This document shows positions 6,829 through 14,246 of a stretch of DNA of 38,440 nucleotides, in pieces (positions within the stretch are counted from its first letter, which is position 1; every line of letters begins with the position of its first letter). Origin of the DNA: a virus. The stretch covers positions 1-38,440 of the IMG/VR virus record IMGVR_UViG_3300045960_000096. One strand, 5' to 3'. The position numbers were made by a program, and so were the translations under genes. The notes beneath the pieces were generated by a model that made no database searches, was not told the DNA's origin, and was given only the letters and a program-made list of their open reading frames with translations.

Positions 6829-7245
6829 ATGGATTTCTCAAGAATCGTTTTTCTCAACACTTCAATCCTCACATGCGACGGCGTGTTTTCGATGCGCACC
6901 GTTACTCTCGACGAAGTGAAGGCATTGCCTGGGACTATCGAGCGTCTTTCCGCCATTGGGCACGCTTCTACCGCTGAGATTCTCACCGAACTGCTCGGGG
7001 ACAAAATTGCGGTAAACCGCATCGAGTACAAGCAAGAACCCGGTGACCTTGCTGTCGTGTTCAAGCTCAAAGGCAGACCGCCAGAGGGCACCATTCTCAG
7101 CCGAAATGAGATTGAGGCAATTGGATATGAGTTCAAGTTTTTGCTCCTCATTGCGCACAAATTCGGTCTGCTTTCTCCCGAAAAGAAAGCCATTGCAAAC
7201 GATATTTTAACCATGATTCAGAATGAAGAGGCAAACAATGGATAA
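6829..7245 (+). CDS. DUF1874 / AcrIII-1 ring nuclease (anti-CRISPR)
   Basis: A 138-residue member of DUF1874 (PF08960), the family of SIRV1 gp29 and STIV B116. These were shown to degrade cyclic tetra-adenylate and so block type III CRISPR immunity (AcrIII-1). Family blocks seen: SAIGHASTAEIL (41-52), VNRIEYKQ (62-69), GDLAVVFKLKGRPPEGTIL (72-90). H45, R83 and E86 line up with H47, R85 and E88 of SIRV1 gp29, so the active site appears intact. About 25 helical residues at the C-terminus exceed the usual family length. AGGAG lies 6 bases before the ATG. The gene sits between the exonuclease and recT and is not obviously part of recombination. Confidence 0.88.
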   Translation: MDFSRIVFLNTSILTCDGVFSMRTVTLDEVKALPGTIERLSAIGHASTAEILTELLGDKIAVNRIEYKQEPGDLAVVFKLKGRPPEGTILSRNEIEAIGYEFKFLLLIAHKFGLLSPEKKAIANDILTMIQNEEANNG

Positions 7246-8014
7246 CGCAATTGAAGTAGCGACAAAAAACAACGTGCTTGTGAACCCCAGTGCATTCGAG
7301 CACTGTTATAGGATTGCCCAGATATTCGCAGACAGCACTATTATTCCCGAGACGTTCCAGAAGAAACCGGCAAACGTGTTTGTGGCGTTGCAGATGGCGG
7401 AACGCTTGGGACTCGATGCAATGAGCGCACTCCAGCACATCTACGTTGTGAAAGGCCGCCCATGCCTCAGCTCGCAAATGTTGATTTCGCTTGCGAACAC
7501 AAGCGGGCTTATTGATGGCTCGATTATATTCGAGACCAACGGGAAACCACCGCCAGAAATGACCGTAATCGCCAAGGCGAAACTTAAGTCGGGCGACGTT
7601 GTTTCGGTGTCGTTTTGCTACCGGCAAGCAATAGAACTGGGAGTCACGAACAACCTCCCTTGGAAAGCAATGCCCGAGCAGATGTGCAGGTACCGCGCTG
7701 CCTCCATGCTAGTCAAATCCTATTTTCCACAGGTTGCACTGGGACTGTCTGCCAAGGAAGAAATGGAAGAGCTCGAGGCGCTGGAAATCCGCAACGTAAC
7801 GCCTCAGAGCGAGAAACTCAACACACTGCTAGCAGCGCCCGCGCCTGCCCCCAGTGCTCCCGTTGCAGCAGAAACTCCCCTTGCGAAACGCGGCAGGAAG
7901 CAGGCCGTTGCGCAAGAAGTCGTTGTGGAAACCGCAACACTCGAAGCAAAAACAATGGAAGAACCGCTTGCAGAAGAACCTCAGGCATGCAATAATGAGG
8001 TGGTTCCTTTCTAA
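7238..8014 (+). CDS. recT: RecT-family single-strand annealing protein
   Basis: A 258-residue protein of the RecT family (PF03837). The stretch PANVFVALQMAERLGLDAMS then ALQHIYVVKGRPCLSSQML is typical, as is MPEQMCRYRAASMLVKSYFP later. It would coat and anneal single strands made by the upstream exonuclease. After about residue 190 comes an Ala/Pro/Glu-rich, probably disordered tail ending CNNEVVPF, much like the acidic tip of SSB proteins; this phage's SSB ends EDDVPF. The ATG at 7238 has GAAGAGG 7 bases upstream and overlaps the stop of the ring nuclease gene; an ATG five codons earlier has no better site. A terminator-like hairpin follows. Confidence 0.85.
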   Translation: MDNAIEVATKNNVLVNPSAFEHCYRIAQIFADSTIIPETFQKKPANVFVALQMAERLGLDAMSALQHIYVVKGRPCLSSQMLISLANTSGLIDGSIIFETNGKPPPEMTVIAKAKLKSGDVVSVSFCYRQAIELGVTNNLPWKAMPEQMCRYRAASMLVKSYFPQVALGLSAKEEMEELEALEIRNVTPQSEKLNTLLAAPAPAPSAPVAAETPLAKRGRKQAVAQEVVVETATLEAKTMEEPLAEEPQACNNEVVPF

Positions 8015-8028
8015 TTGTGTGTATTTCT

Positions 8029-8056
8029 ACCGCTCCTTTTTTGGGGCGGTCTTTTT
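8029..8056 (+). terminator. intrinsic terminator between recT and the SMC-like gene
   Basis: ACCGCTCC and GGGGCGGT (one G-T pair) form an 8-base stem around a T6 loop, followed by CTTTTT. The T-run directly abuts the GGAGG ribosome binding site of the next gene. It probably attenuates rather than stops transcription, since no promoter follows. Confidence 0.6.
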
Positions 8057-8066
8057 GGAGGCATCC

Positions 8067-9809
8067 ATGTTTTTGACGATACGAACAAAAGGGTTCCCAG
8101 GCGTTGCAGATGGCGACTACAAACTAGGCTTGATGAACCGGATTGCAGGTCCCAACGGGAGCGGAAAAAGCAGCCTTTTCCGGTCTGCTTTGTGGGCTGT
8201 TACTGGACTGTGTCCCGATGGCAGCGAAGCGGGGAACCGTTACGGAGATTGTGCCGTGGAAGTGGAACTCACCGTGGGCAACATTATTACGCGCAAACGC
8301 GCAAACAAAAAAGCAACACTTGCGCACAATGCCATGCCCATAACGCAAGAGATGCTCGAGAAGGCGCTAGCGATTCCACCCCGTGCCTTTGCCTGCATGC
8401 TGTTCCCAATGACATTCTTTTCGTTGTCGGAAGCTCAGCAACGAGATATCTTTCTGGCAATAACCCCAGAGGTTAGTCGCGAGAAGGTCTTCGCTAGCCG
8501 AGTGCCTGGCACGTTTGCAATCGACTGGAGCCTGCCCACGCGCAAGCTGTACGACAATGCCGTTGCCGTTAGAAGGGATTTAGAAAAGGAAGTCGCAAAT
8601 CTTGAGGGCCAGATTGAGCAGTGCAAACTAGCATATGAACAAGCGCCTGCCGAAGCGCTGGACACGTCCGCGCTGGAAACGCGGCTCAAAGAAGTGCATG
8701 CAAGACGCGGTAAGGTCATGGGAGAAATCGAAGCGGTGAAAGGGGTGCTCGAATTGATTTTCGAGTATCGCGCTGCCCGCAACATTTTCGAGCGCCAAAG
8801 GTCGGCTCGGCTTGCGCATGAGAATTTGCAAAAAAACGGTCCTGCCAAAGCAGAACCGAACGCAGATGCTCTTAGGAGTTTGATGAACAGCGCCCTAGAT
8901 GCGCATAACCTGTCCAAGTCCAGCTTAGCAGAAATTGAAGCTCGGGGCAGGGCGCTAGCAGCAGAAATCGAGCAGCTCGCCAAAACGCCGACAGAATGCC
9001 CAACGTGCCATAGAGCATTCGATGCCGACAGCCTCAAAGAAGTCCACGACGCGTTTGCGCTCAAAACCAAAGAGAAAAACGGAATTGCAGCCGAGTACAA
9101 AAAGGCCCAAAAAGAAGTCGAAAAGTCTTTCAAAGTCTTCACCGACCTGCAAAAGAAATACAAGACCGCTTGCGAGGAAGAAGCCAAAACGGCACTGCCT
9201 GAGGTTCCACCGGAACCCGTAGAACCCGAGCGCTTAAACGATGAGACTGCGTTGCGAGAACAAAAGAAAGCGCTCGAAATAGAGCTCAATGGCCTCATCG
9301 AAGAAACGGGTGCGCTGAAAGCTCAGGTGGGGACTCCCACGGGAGAAACAAAGGCACAGGTTGGAGAACGTGGCAAGGAATTGCGAGCACGGCTAGACCC
9401 CAAAACTCGGGACTTGCAGAACCTCCTAGCATTGGAAGAAGCGTTCCATCCCACACGTGGCATCGATGCCGAGTGTCTCAAGCGCAAGCTTGCCGCCGTT
9501 GCGCTGCCCGGCTTCGAGTTCCAGTTCTCCGAGACGCTTGCAAACGGCAACGAAAAGGACTGCTTTCGGGTTCGGCGCACCGACGGGGTCGCACTGGGAG
9601 ATCTGAGCAGCGGCCAAAAAATCAAGTTCGGCCTTGCGCTTGCCCAGCTTGTTGCGGACCTCACGGGGACACAATGGCGAACCGTTTTCGTCGAGGGCGC
9701 CGATGTGGTCGATGCGATCCCAATGTTGCCGCGCTTCCAGATCTCAGTCGAGCGCGTTGACAAGGCCGCCAAGGGGTTGGTGGTCGAAATTAAGAAGGAG
9801 TTTGCCTAA
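8067..9809 (+). CDS. Rad50/SbcC-like SMC-type ATPase
   Basis: A 580-residue protein with SMC/Rad50 architecture. Walker A is GPNGSGKSS at 28-36, long charged helices form two coiled-coil arms, a CPTC zinc hook lies at 311-314, the ABC signature LSSGQKIKFGLA is at 513-524 and the Walker B region is TVFVEGAD at 539-546. In relatives Walker B reads like hhhDE; here the pair appears as E-G, so ATP hydrolysis may be altered. Family members tether and process DNA ends with an Mre11/SbcD nuclease, which is not in this window. The ATG at 8067 has GGAGG five bases upstream; reading frame extends much farther upstream but overlaps recT. Confidence 0.8.
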   Translation: MFLTIRTKGFPGVADGDYKLGLMNRIAGPNGSGKSSLFRSALWAVTGLCPDGSEAGNRYGDCAVEVELTVGNIITRKRANKKATLAHNAMPITQEMLEKALAIPPRAFACMLFPMTFFSLSEAQQRDIFLAITPEVSREKVFASRVPGTFAIDWSLPTRKLYDNAVAVRRDLEKEVANLEGQIEQCKLAYEQAPAEALDTSALETRLKEVHARRGKVMGEIEAVKGVLELIFEYRAARNIFERQRSARLAHENLQKNGPAKAEPNADALRSLMNSALDAHNLSKSSLAEIEARGRALAAEIEQLAKTPTECPTCHRAFDADSLKEVHDAFALKTKEKNGIAAEYKKAQKEVEKSFKVFTDLQKKYKTACEEEAKTALPEVPPEPVEPERLNDETALREQKKALEIELNGLIEETGALKAQVGTPTGETKAQVGERGKELRARLDPKTRDLQNLLALEEAFHPTRGIDAECLKRKLAAVALPGFEFQFSETLANGNEKDCFRVRRTDGVALGDLSSGQKIKFGLALAQLVADLTGTQWRTVFVEGADVVDAIPMLPRFQISVERVDKAAKGLVVEIKKEFA

Positions 9810-10066
9810 TGGCACTATGTTTTGACAGCGTACAGGAGGCAGGCAAGCACCTTATCGAGGTGGCTGCTTTCTTGCGCAAGCAACGCATTGTTTGGAGTGC
9901 AGACCACGATTCGTGGATGCGCTTCGAACTCTCGCTCGCGGGGCCGAGCCCTCGCAAAGTAGAAGAGGAAAGACTTTTTGAGATATATCGAGACTTTTTC
10001 GAGGAGAGGATTCCCAACGGGATTCTGGTTTGGGCAACGAACGTTCTAAGGGAGATGCAAACGTGA
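9809..10066 (+). CDS. hypothetical protein, 85 aa
   Basis: An 85-residue acidic protein (MALCFDSVQEAGKHLIEV...) with no recognised domain; mostly helical by appearance with tryptophans at intervals. The ATG overlaps the stop of the SMC-like gene (TAATG) with AAGGAG 8 bases upstream, and its own stop overlaps the GTG start of the next gene, so it is translationally coupled on both sides. Its position between a Rad50-like ATPase and dUTPase suggests a DNA-metabolism accessory role, but nothing in the sequence shows it. Confidence 0.6.
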   Translation: MALCFDSVQEAGKHLIEVAAFLRKQRIVWSADHDSWMRFELSLAGPSPRKVEEERLFEIYRDFFEERIPNGILVWATNVLREMQT

Positions 10067-11283
10067 TTTCCAAAGAAAAGGAAATGAGCCGATGCGAGAT
10101 ATGCGGAAACTCTTTTTACATGAAGCCGTCGAGGCAAACACGATCGAAAACGCACACATGCAGCATGGCTTGCAAAAAGAAAATGTGCGTGGTGAGGTCT
10201 TTGGGAGATAAAAACCCCAATAGCAAGTATCATATTGACCCGCTTTTTTTTGACACAGTAGATACCGAATTCAAGGCGTGGTTGCTTGGATGGATCGCTA
10301 GTGATGGACACATCAAGAGCGGGCAAGAGAACTCTATATGTCTTCAAATACATATGAAGGACATTGATGTTCTCGAGAGCATTTGCAGATACTTTGCTCT
10401 TCCTAGTGGTTTTATCAAGCGGTACCCTAAGAAGAATCAAGCGAAAATCAGTTTTTGCATGGCTCAATGGAAAACGGCAATCTGCGCTCTACTTGGCATT
10501 GACGGTGGAAAAAAATCGCATACTCTGAGGTACCCTGACAGCCTGCCTGCTTGGCTCGATGTTCACTTCATTCGTGGTTATTTCGAGGGAGATGGTCATG
10601 TAGCTAGCTTGCCGGCAACAGCGAAAAGAGGATATGCGAGAGTTAGCATTGTGTCGAATTCACCGAGAATGCTTGAGTCGCTCAAGGCTCGTAGCAATAA
10701 CATGCTAAGAAGTCACAAAGAATCTGTCGAAGCGGATGGCGGAAAAGCGATTGACTTTCTTGGGTGGATATATGCGAACGCAACGTATAAGATGGAAAGA
10801 AAATACAATGCGTATCGCGATATCGCGACTTTTAACAGGGGGAAGTACGGAAAATTCATATGGCAAAAAGCAGATGAGAATGCGGTTCCTCCAAGCAAAA
10901 AACGAGCATCCGACTCTGGATACGATTTGACTGTGATATCCGTTGTATCGGTCAACGGCAACTACACTCTTTATGATACCGGAATTCGTGTAGTGCCTCC
11001 AACTGGCGTCTATTTCGATGTCGTACCAAGAAGCAGCCTTTGGGATAGTGGCTACATAATGTCGAATAGCGTTGGAGTGATTGACTGTTCATACACCGGC
11101 ACGATCAAGGTCGGACTGTTGAAGGTGAACATGGAAGCACCGGATCTGAAACTGCCTGCAAAGATAGTGCAGATGATTCCAAGGCCACTGGCACATTTTG
11201 AGAGCTTAGAAGGAGACGTGCTGAATATCGACACTAATCGAGGCGAAAGTGGATTCGGATCGACAGATGGGAGAAAACCATGA
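10063..11283 (+). CDS. dut: LAGLIDADG endonuclease fused in frame to dUTPase
   Basis: A 406-residue two-part protein. Residues 11-37 hold a C-x2-C...C-x3-C zinc finger (CEICG, then CSMAC), as in phage homing endonucleases. AWLLGWIASDGH (72-83) and HFIRGYFEGDGH (168-179) are the two LAGLIDADG helices with their acidic metal residues. FLGWIYANATYKMERKY near 230-247 is the usual domain end. From about 264 the protein becomes a trimeric dUTPase with all five motifs: ASDSGYDL (282-289), PRSSL, GVIDCSYTG, QMIP and RGESGFGSTD. dUTPase splits dUTP into dUMP and pyrophosphate. The GTG start at 10063 has TAAGGGAG upstream and overlaps the previous stop. No intein splice motifs are present. Confidence 0.85.
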   Translation: MISKEKEMSRCEICGNSFYMKPSRQTRSKTHTCSMACKKKMCVVRSLGDKNPNSKYHIDPLFFDTVDTEFKAWLLGWIASDGHIKSGQENSICLQIHMKDIDVLESICRYFALPSGFIKRYPKKNQAKISFCMAQWKTAICALLGIDGGKKSHTLRYPDSLPAWLDVHFIRGYFEGDGHVASLPATAKRGYARVSIVSNSPRMLESLKARSNNMLRSHKESVEADGGKAIDFLGWIYANATYKMERKYNAYRDIATFNRGKYGKFIWQKADENAVPPSKKRASDSGYDLTVISVVSVNGNYTLYDTGIRVVPPTGVYFDVVPRSSLWDSGYIMSNSVGVIDCSYTGTIKVGLLKVNMEAPDLKLPAKIVQMIPRPLAHFESLEGDVLNIDTNRGESGFGSTDGRKP

Positions 11284-11990
11284 GAATCGCAGTAATCGAC
11301 ACAGAAACCACCGGCCTTGACCTGATGAGTAATGAGCTAATCGAGATGGCGTTTGCAGTTGGGGAGTTCGACAACGACGGCAAGCTCGTGTTGATCGAGG
11401 CATTAAGCGCGGTGTTCCCGTGCGACAAAAACGAGGCCGAGTCTATCAATGGCATCTCGCCAATTCTTTCCCAGTCGGGCACTGTAGAGCTCTACGCAAT
11501 CGTCAAAAGCCTGCTCGCTGTGGATGTTTTTGTTGCGCACAATGCCAAGTTCGACAAAGGTTTCTGTCAGAAATTCTTTGCCGAGGTGCCCGACAAAGAA
11601 GAATACGCAAGCTTGATGAGCAAGGCGTGGGTTTGCACTTTGAGCGACTACACGATTGCGGACAAAGCAGGACGTCGCCTTACGCACATGGCCGCCGATA
11701 TGGGCGTCTTTATGAGCGCGTCAAAGCATCGTGCCCTTATTGATGTTATGCTTCTTTTTGAGGTCGTGTCGCGTCTGGGTCATGTTGCCTTTGTTGACGC
11801 TTTTGAGCGTGCCCTTTGGCCTGAATGGCGAGTCAAGGCCGAGGTTCCATTCGAGCAAAAGGACCTGGCTAAAGAGGCGGGATTCCAATGGGAGCCCAGT
11901 AAGAAAATGTGGCTTAAGGACGTGAAAGCAAAAGACGAGCAATCGTTGCTTGCGCTGTTTAATTTCCCAGTGAAACATAGGAGACTGTAA
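11280..11990 (+). CDS. DnaQ-like 3'-5' exonuclease with DUF5710-like C-terminus
   Basis: A 236-residue DEDDh exonuclease. Exo I is AVIDTETTGLD (4-14), Exo II is FVAHNAKFDKGF near 84-95, and Exo III is HRALIDVMLL near 152-161 with the catalytic histidine and aspartate. Such domains remove 3' nucleotides in proofreading or repair. Residues 185-220 (WRVKAEVPFEQKDLAKEAGF then QWEPSKKMWLKD) match the DUF5710 type of domain (VPyxEKdxAKxxGaxWD...kxWyv), often appended to phage and plasmid DNA enzymes. The ATG overlaps the dUTPase stop (ATGA). No polymerase is seen in the window, so its partner is unknown. Confidence 0.85.
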   Translation: MRIAVIDTETTGLDLMSNELIEMAFAVGEFDNDGKLVLIEALSAVFPCDKNEAESINGISPILSQSGTVELYAIVKSLLAVDVFVAHNAKFDKGFCQKFFAEVPDKEEYASLMSKAWVCTLSDYTIADKAGRRLTHMAADMGVFMSASKHRALIDVMLLFEVVSRLGHVAFVDAFERALWPEWRVKAEVPFEQKDLAKEAGFQWEPSKKMWLKDVKAKDEQSLLALFNFPVKHRRL

Positions 11991-12451
11991 TGTATCAATC
12001 AATCACAATCGTTGGCAGGCTTGGACAAGACCCCGAAATCCGCATGACTCCATCAGGCGCACAAGTCGCGTCGTTGTCCGTGGGTGTGTCGGAAAAGTGG
12101 ACCGGAAAAGACGGGCAGAAGCAAGAACGCACCGACTGGTTCCGCGTTACGGCATGGAATAAGCTAGCAGAAATCTGCGGCAAGTACCTCAAGAAAGGTG
12201 CGCTCGTTATGTTCGTGGGCAAGATGCAGCAATCGAGCTATGAAAAAGACGGGCAGAAGGTCTATAAATGGGACTTTATCGCTAGCGAGATGAAGATGCT
12301 GGACACAAAACGCGACGACGGGGGCGGTTCTCGCGGTGCCGAAACGGCCTACGTTCCACCTGGCTCTGGTTCGTACAGCCCTCCACCTTCCTACGGCAGC
12401 TATGACCCCGCTCCAGCGCGTGGCGGCAGTGAAGATGACGTTCCGTTCTGA
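11990..12451 (+). CDS. ssb: single-stranded DNA-binding protein
   Basis: A 153-residue SSB. The OB fold runs from MYQSITIVGRLGQDPEIRMT to about residue 108, with the typical TDWFRVTAWNKLAEICGKYL block. A flexible Gly/Pro/Ser/Tyr-rich linker follows and the tail ends SEDDVPF, the acidic tip that recruits replication and repair enzymes. AGGAG lies 6 bases before the ATG, which overlaps the stop of the exonuclease gene (TAATG). A large hairpin follows the gene. Confidence 0.95.
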   Translation: MYQSITIVGRLGQDPEIRMTPSGAQVASLSVGVSEKWTGKDGQKQERTDWFRVTAWNKLAEICGKYLKKGALVMFVGKMQQSSYEKDGQKVYKWDFIASEMKMLDTKRDDGGGSRGAETAYVPPGSGSYSPPPSYGSYDPAPARGGSEDDVPF

Positions 12452-12463
12452 TAAAAACACACT

Positions 12464-12504
12464 GGGGCAAGCAATTTCGTGAGGTCACGAAAAAGGTTTG
12501 CCCC
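12464..12504 (+). terminator. two-tier hairpin after ssb
   Basis: GGGGCAA pairs with TTGCCCC, and inside it TTTCGTG pairs with CACGAAA around an AGGT tetraloop. Only GTTTC follows, so the T-run is poor. It may be a weak terminator, an RNA-stabilising structure at the end of ssb, or a leader for the next gene 25 bases on, whose own binding site is weak. Confidence 0.5.
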
Positions 12505-12528
12505 GTTTCATGAAAAGAAAACTACCCA

Positions 12529-12909
12529 ATGAATGACTCTGCATACAGGCAAGTTCGCATCGAGACGCTCCAAGGGGGCGCTGTTTTAGAGCGCATCAAC
12601 CACGAGATGCAAAAGGTTTACAAGAACATCTCGGACATCAACACGGACCCAAAGGCTAGCCGAGAGCTTACGCTCAAAATCAAGTTCGTTCCCACCGAAG
12701 ACCGCCACAGTGCCGGCATCTCCGTGTCGTGTTCCTCGAAACTTGTTTCTGGAGAAACCCTTTGCGCTCGCATCTATTTCGAAGAAGGCGCTGCCTTTGA
12801 GCCAAAGGAGCCCGTTGCCGGTTCGCTGTTTGACAGCACCGATGACCTCGAAGAAGTTCCCGCACCTATCAAAATCAACTCAGGAAAGAAAGAGAGAAAA
12901 GTATCATGA
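12529..12909 (+). CDS. phage 'replication terminator protein'-like
   Basis: A 126-residue protein. The middle (GGAVLERINHEMQKVYKNIS, then DINTDPKASRELTLKIKF) closely follows a small family found in many phages of diverse bacteria and usually annotated as replication terminator protein (pattern: E-l-x-k-V-x-x-N-I-x-D-x-N-T-d-p-k-x-x-R-x-i-t). That name comes from loose annotation and the real function is not established. The C-terminus is acidic, then basic. The ribosome binding site is weak (AAAAG), and a large hairpin lies just upstream. Its stop overlaps the start of the next gene. Confidence 0.6.
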   Translation: MNDSAYRQVRIETLQGGAVLERINHEMQKVYKNISDINTDPKASRELTLKIKFVPTEDRHSAGISVSCSSKLVSGETLCARIYFEEGAAFEPKEPVAGSLFDSTDDLEEVPAPIKINSGKKERKVS

Positions 12910-13604
12910 TTGAGAAAGCAATTCGTCACATTCAAAATTCTCACATTCCCGCGCTGGTCAAGGGTTTCGACCGCCAATTCATTGCCTACAATGGCACGCT
13001 GAAAGAGATTTTTGCACACTGGGACCTGATTACGGTGCAAACGCTGCAAGGCATTTTCGGGTTTTATCATTCGAAAGACTGCCCCGCGCTTGCGTTCATC
13101 AACATCGTTTCCCCAACACACATGGTAGGTTTCGGGAGAGTCGGGGAGAACGGACGCCTGCAACCGCTGTTTACCGCGCAAGCAAAAACGAAAGAATTCC
13201 CATACGGGAGGCCTCTTTCCATGGAAGATTTCGTGCTCAATGTCCAAGTGTGTTTTGCGGAAAGCGACGACAAAACAGAACTGCTTTCGGCAGTGTCTCG
13301 CGTGGTTCAGAACTCCCAAGTCGTGCAAGAGGACGATGGCATAACACAAACCTTGGAAATAAAGAGCGGCATTGCTCTCAAGGAGAATAAGCGCATTTCT
13401 CCAGTGCGCAACCTCGAAGCCTACCGAAGCTTTCCCGGCTTCGCTTCTCCCGTTGCCCCTTTCCTTTTCCGTGCCCACAAAGACGAAAAGGGAGTCAAAT
13501 TCAGCCTCACAGACATGGCAGGCGATAACTGGATTGGCGCGACCATGGAAGCGCTTAGAAGCGAGCTAAACGGCATTCTTGACAATGCGGTTCCTCTCAT
13601 CTAG
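12906..13604 (+). CDS. YfdQ/DUF2303-like phage protein
   Basis: A 232-residue protein. The order of segments (a DxxFI region, SMEDFVLNVQVCFAE, then TLEIKSGIALKENKRIS and RSFPGFASPVAPFLFRAH) resembles the DUF2303/YfdQ family, which often follows the 'replication terminator'-like gene in other phages. I rely on pattern and synteny, so the family call is moderate. No enzymatic function is known for the family. The start overlaps the previous stop (ATGA). A hairpin that recurs downstream begins 7 bases after its stop. Confidence 0.5.
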   Translation: MIEKAIRHIQNSHIPALVKGFDRQFIAYNGTLKEIFAHWDLITVQTLQGIFGFYHSKDCPALAFINIVSPTHMVGFGRVGENGRLQPLFTAQAKTKEFPYGRPLSMEDFVLNVQVCFAESDDKTELLSAVSRVVQNSQVVQEDDGITQTLEIKSGIALKENKRISPVRNLEAYRSFPGFASPVAPFLFRAHKDEKGVKFSLTDMAGDNWIGATMEALRSELNGILDNAVPLI

Positions 13605-13610
13605 TTTTCA

Positions 13611-13633
13611 GTTACCGAGGATTCCTCGGTGAC
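13611..13633 (+). repeat. hairpin repeat, copy 1
   Basis: GTTACCGAGG and CCTCGGTGAC pair around ATT. The 16-base core CCGAGGATTCCTCGGT (13615-13630) recurs exactly at 14625-14640. No T-run follows, so it is more likely an RNA-processing or stability element, or a cassette boundary, than a terminator. Confidence 0.65.
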
Positions 13634-13679
13634 TCAAGCGATGCGGCGGGGCCGGGGACACCCATCAAGGTTCAACTCC

Positions 13680-13707
13680 TTGACATTGCATTTCCTCAAG
13701 ATATGAT
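13680..13707 (+). promoter_or_regulatory. promoter of the VRR-NUC gene
   Basis: TTGACA (perfect -35) and TATGAT (-10) are 16 bases apart, 30 bases before the VRR-NUC start. A small inverted repeat (TCAAGG/CCTTGA, 13665-13683) overlaps the -35 and could be an operator. Confidence 0.6.
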
Positions 13708-13736
13708 GCTACTAACCCAAAAAATAGAGGTGTAGC

Positions 13737-14246
13737 ATGGCAGGACTGCGCGACCGACTCATAAAAGAAGCTCTCGAAAAAGAACCATATGTTGCAAAAA
13801 TAACGAGCACGAAAGTTTCATCGTCGTGCTTCAAGGCGAAGACCTACACCGTCCCCACTGACAAAACGCAACCCGACGTCGTCGAGTCGGAAGTTCTTGC
13901 GGGGTGCAAAGCGTTGCTTGCGTCGATGCCTGGCATCTGGTGGCAGCGCGTTGAGGCCCCCGTCAAAATCGTTGGCCGGGGCGCTAGCATGCGCATGATT
14001 CCCAGTCCGAGCAAAGGTCTGCCGGATCTATTGTTGTGCGTCCAAGGTCGTTTCTGGGGCGTCGAGCTTAAGCGTCCCCACGGGGGAAAACTGGAAGCCG
14101 AGCAAGCGGAAAAACTTGCCGGCATAGCAAGGGCAGGGGGACGCGCTGGAATTGTGCGGAGCGCTTCCGGTCTCGCCGCAATGCTATCGGGCCAGTATCC
14201 AGCTACTCAAGTCTCAACCGTACACGGCACCATCGACGTTTTCTAA
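13737..14246 (+). CDS. VRR-NUC domain nuclease
   Basis: A 169-residue protein with a VRR-NUC domain (PF08774-like PD-(D/E)XK fold). Seen: ESEVLAGCKALL (the leading acidic helix, near 50-61), SKGLPDLLLCVQGRFWGVEL (GxPD...E) followed by KRPHGGKLEAEQ, and a closing helix and strand (AGGRAGIVRS). The catalytic set E, D, E-x-K appears intact. Standalone phage VRR-NUC proteins are structure-specific nucleases that may act on branched DNA. The gene has its own promoter and GAGGTG binding site, and with the next small gene it lies between two copies of the same hairpin, like an inserted cassette. Confidence 0.8.
   Translation: MAGLRDRLIKEALEKEPYVAKITSTKVSSSCFKAKTYTVPTDKTQPDVVESEVLAGCKALLASMPGIWWQRVEAPVKIVGRGASMRMIPSPSKGLPDLLLCVQGRFWGVELKRPHGGKLEAEQAEKLAGIARAGGRAGIVRSASGLAAMLSGQYPATQVSTVHGTIDVF

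Noticed and set aside
10063-10860. Group I intron carrying the endonuclease
   Set aside because: I see no upstream dUTPase exon and the reading frame runs straight through the junction; conserved intron core elements were not recognised, though folding software would be needed to exclude it fully.
10063-11283. Intein in dUTPase
   Set aside because: There is no N-terminal Cys/Ser splice block and no C-terminal His-Asn before a nucleophile; the LAGLIDADG part precedes dUTPase instead of interrupting it.
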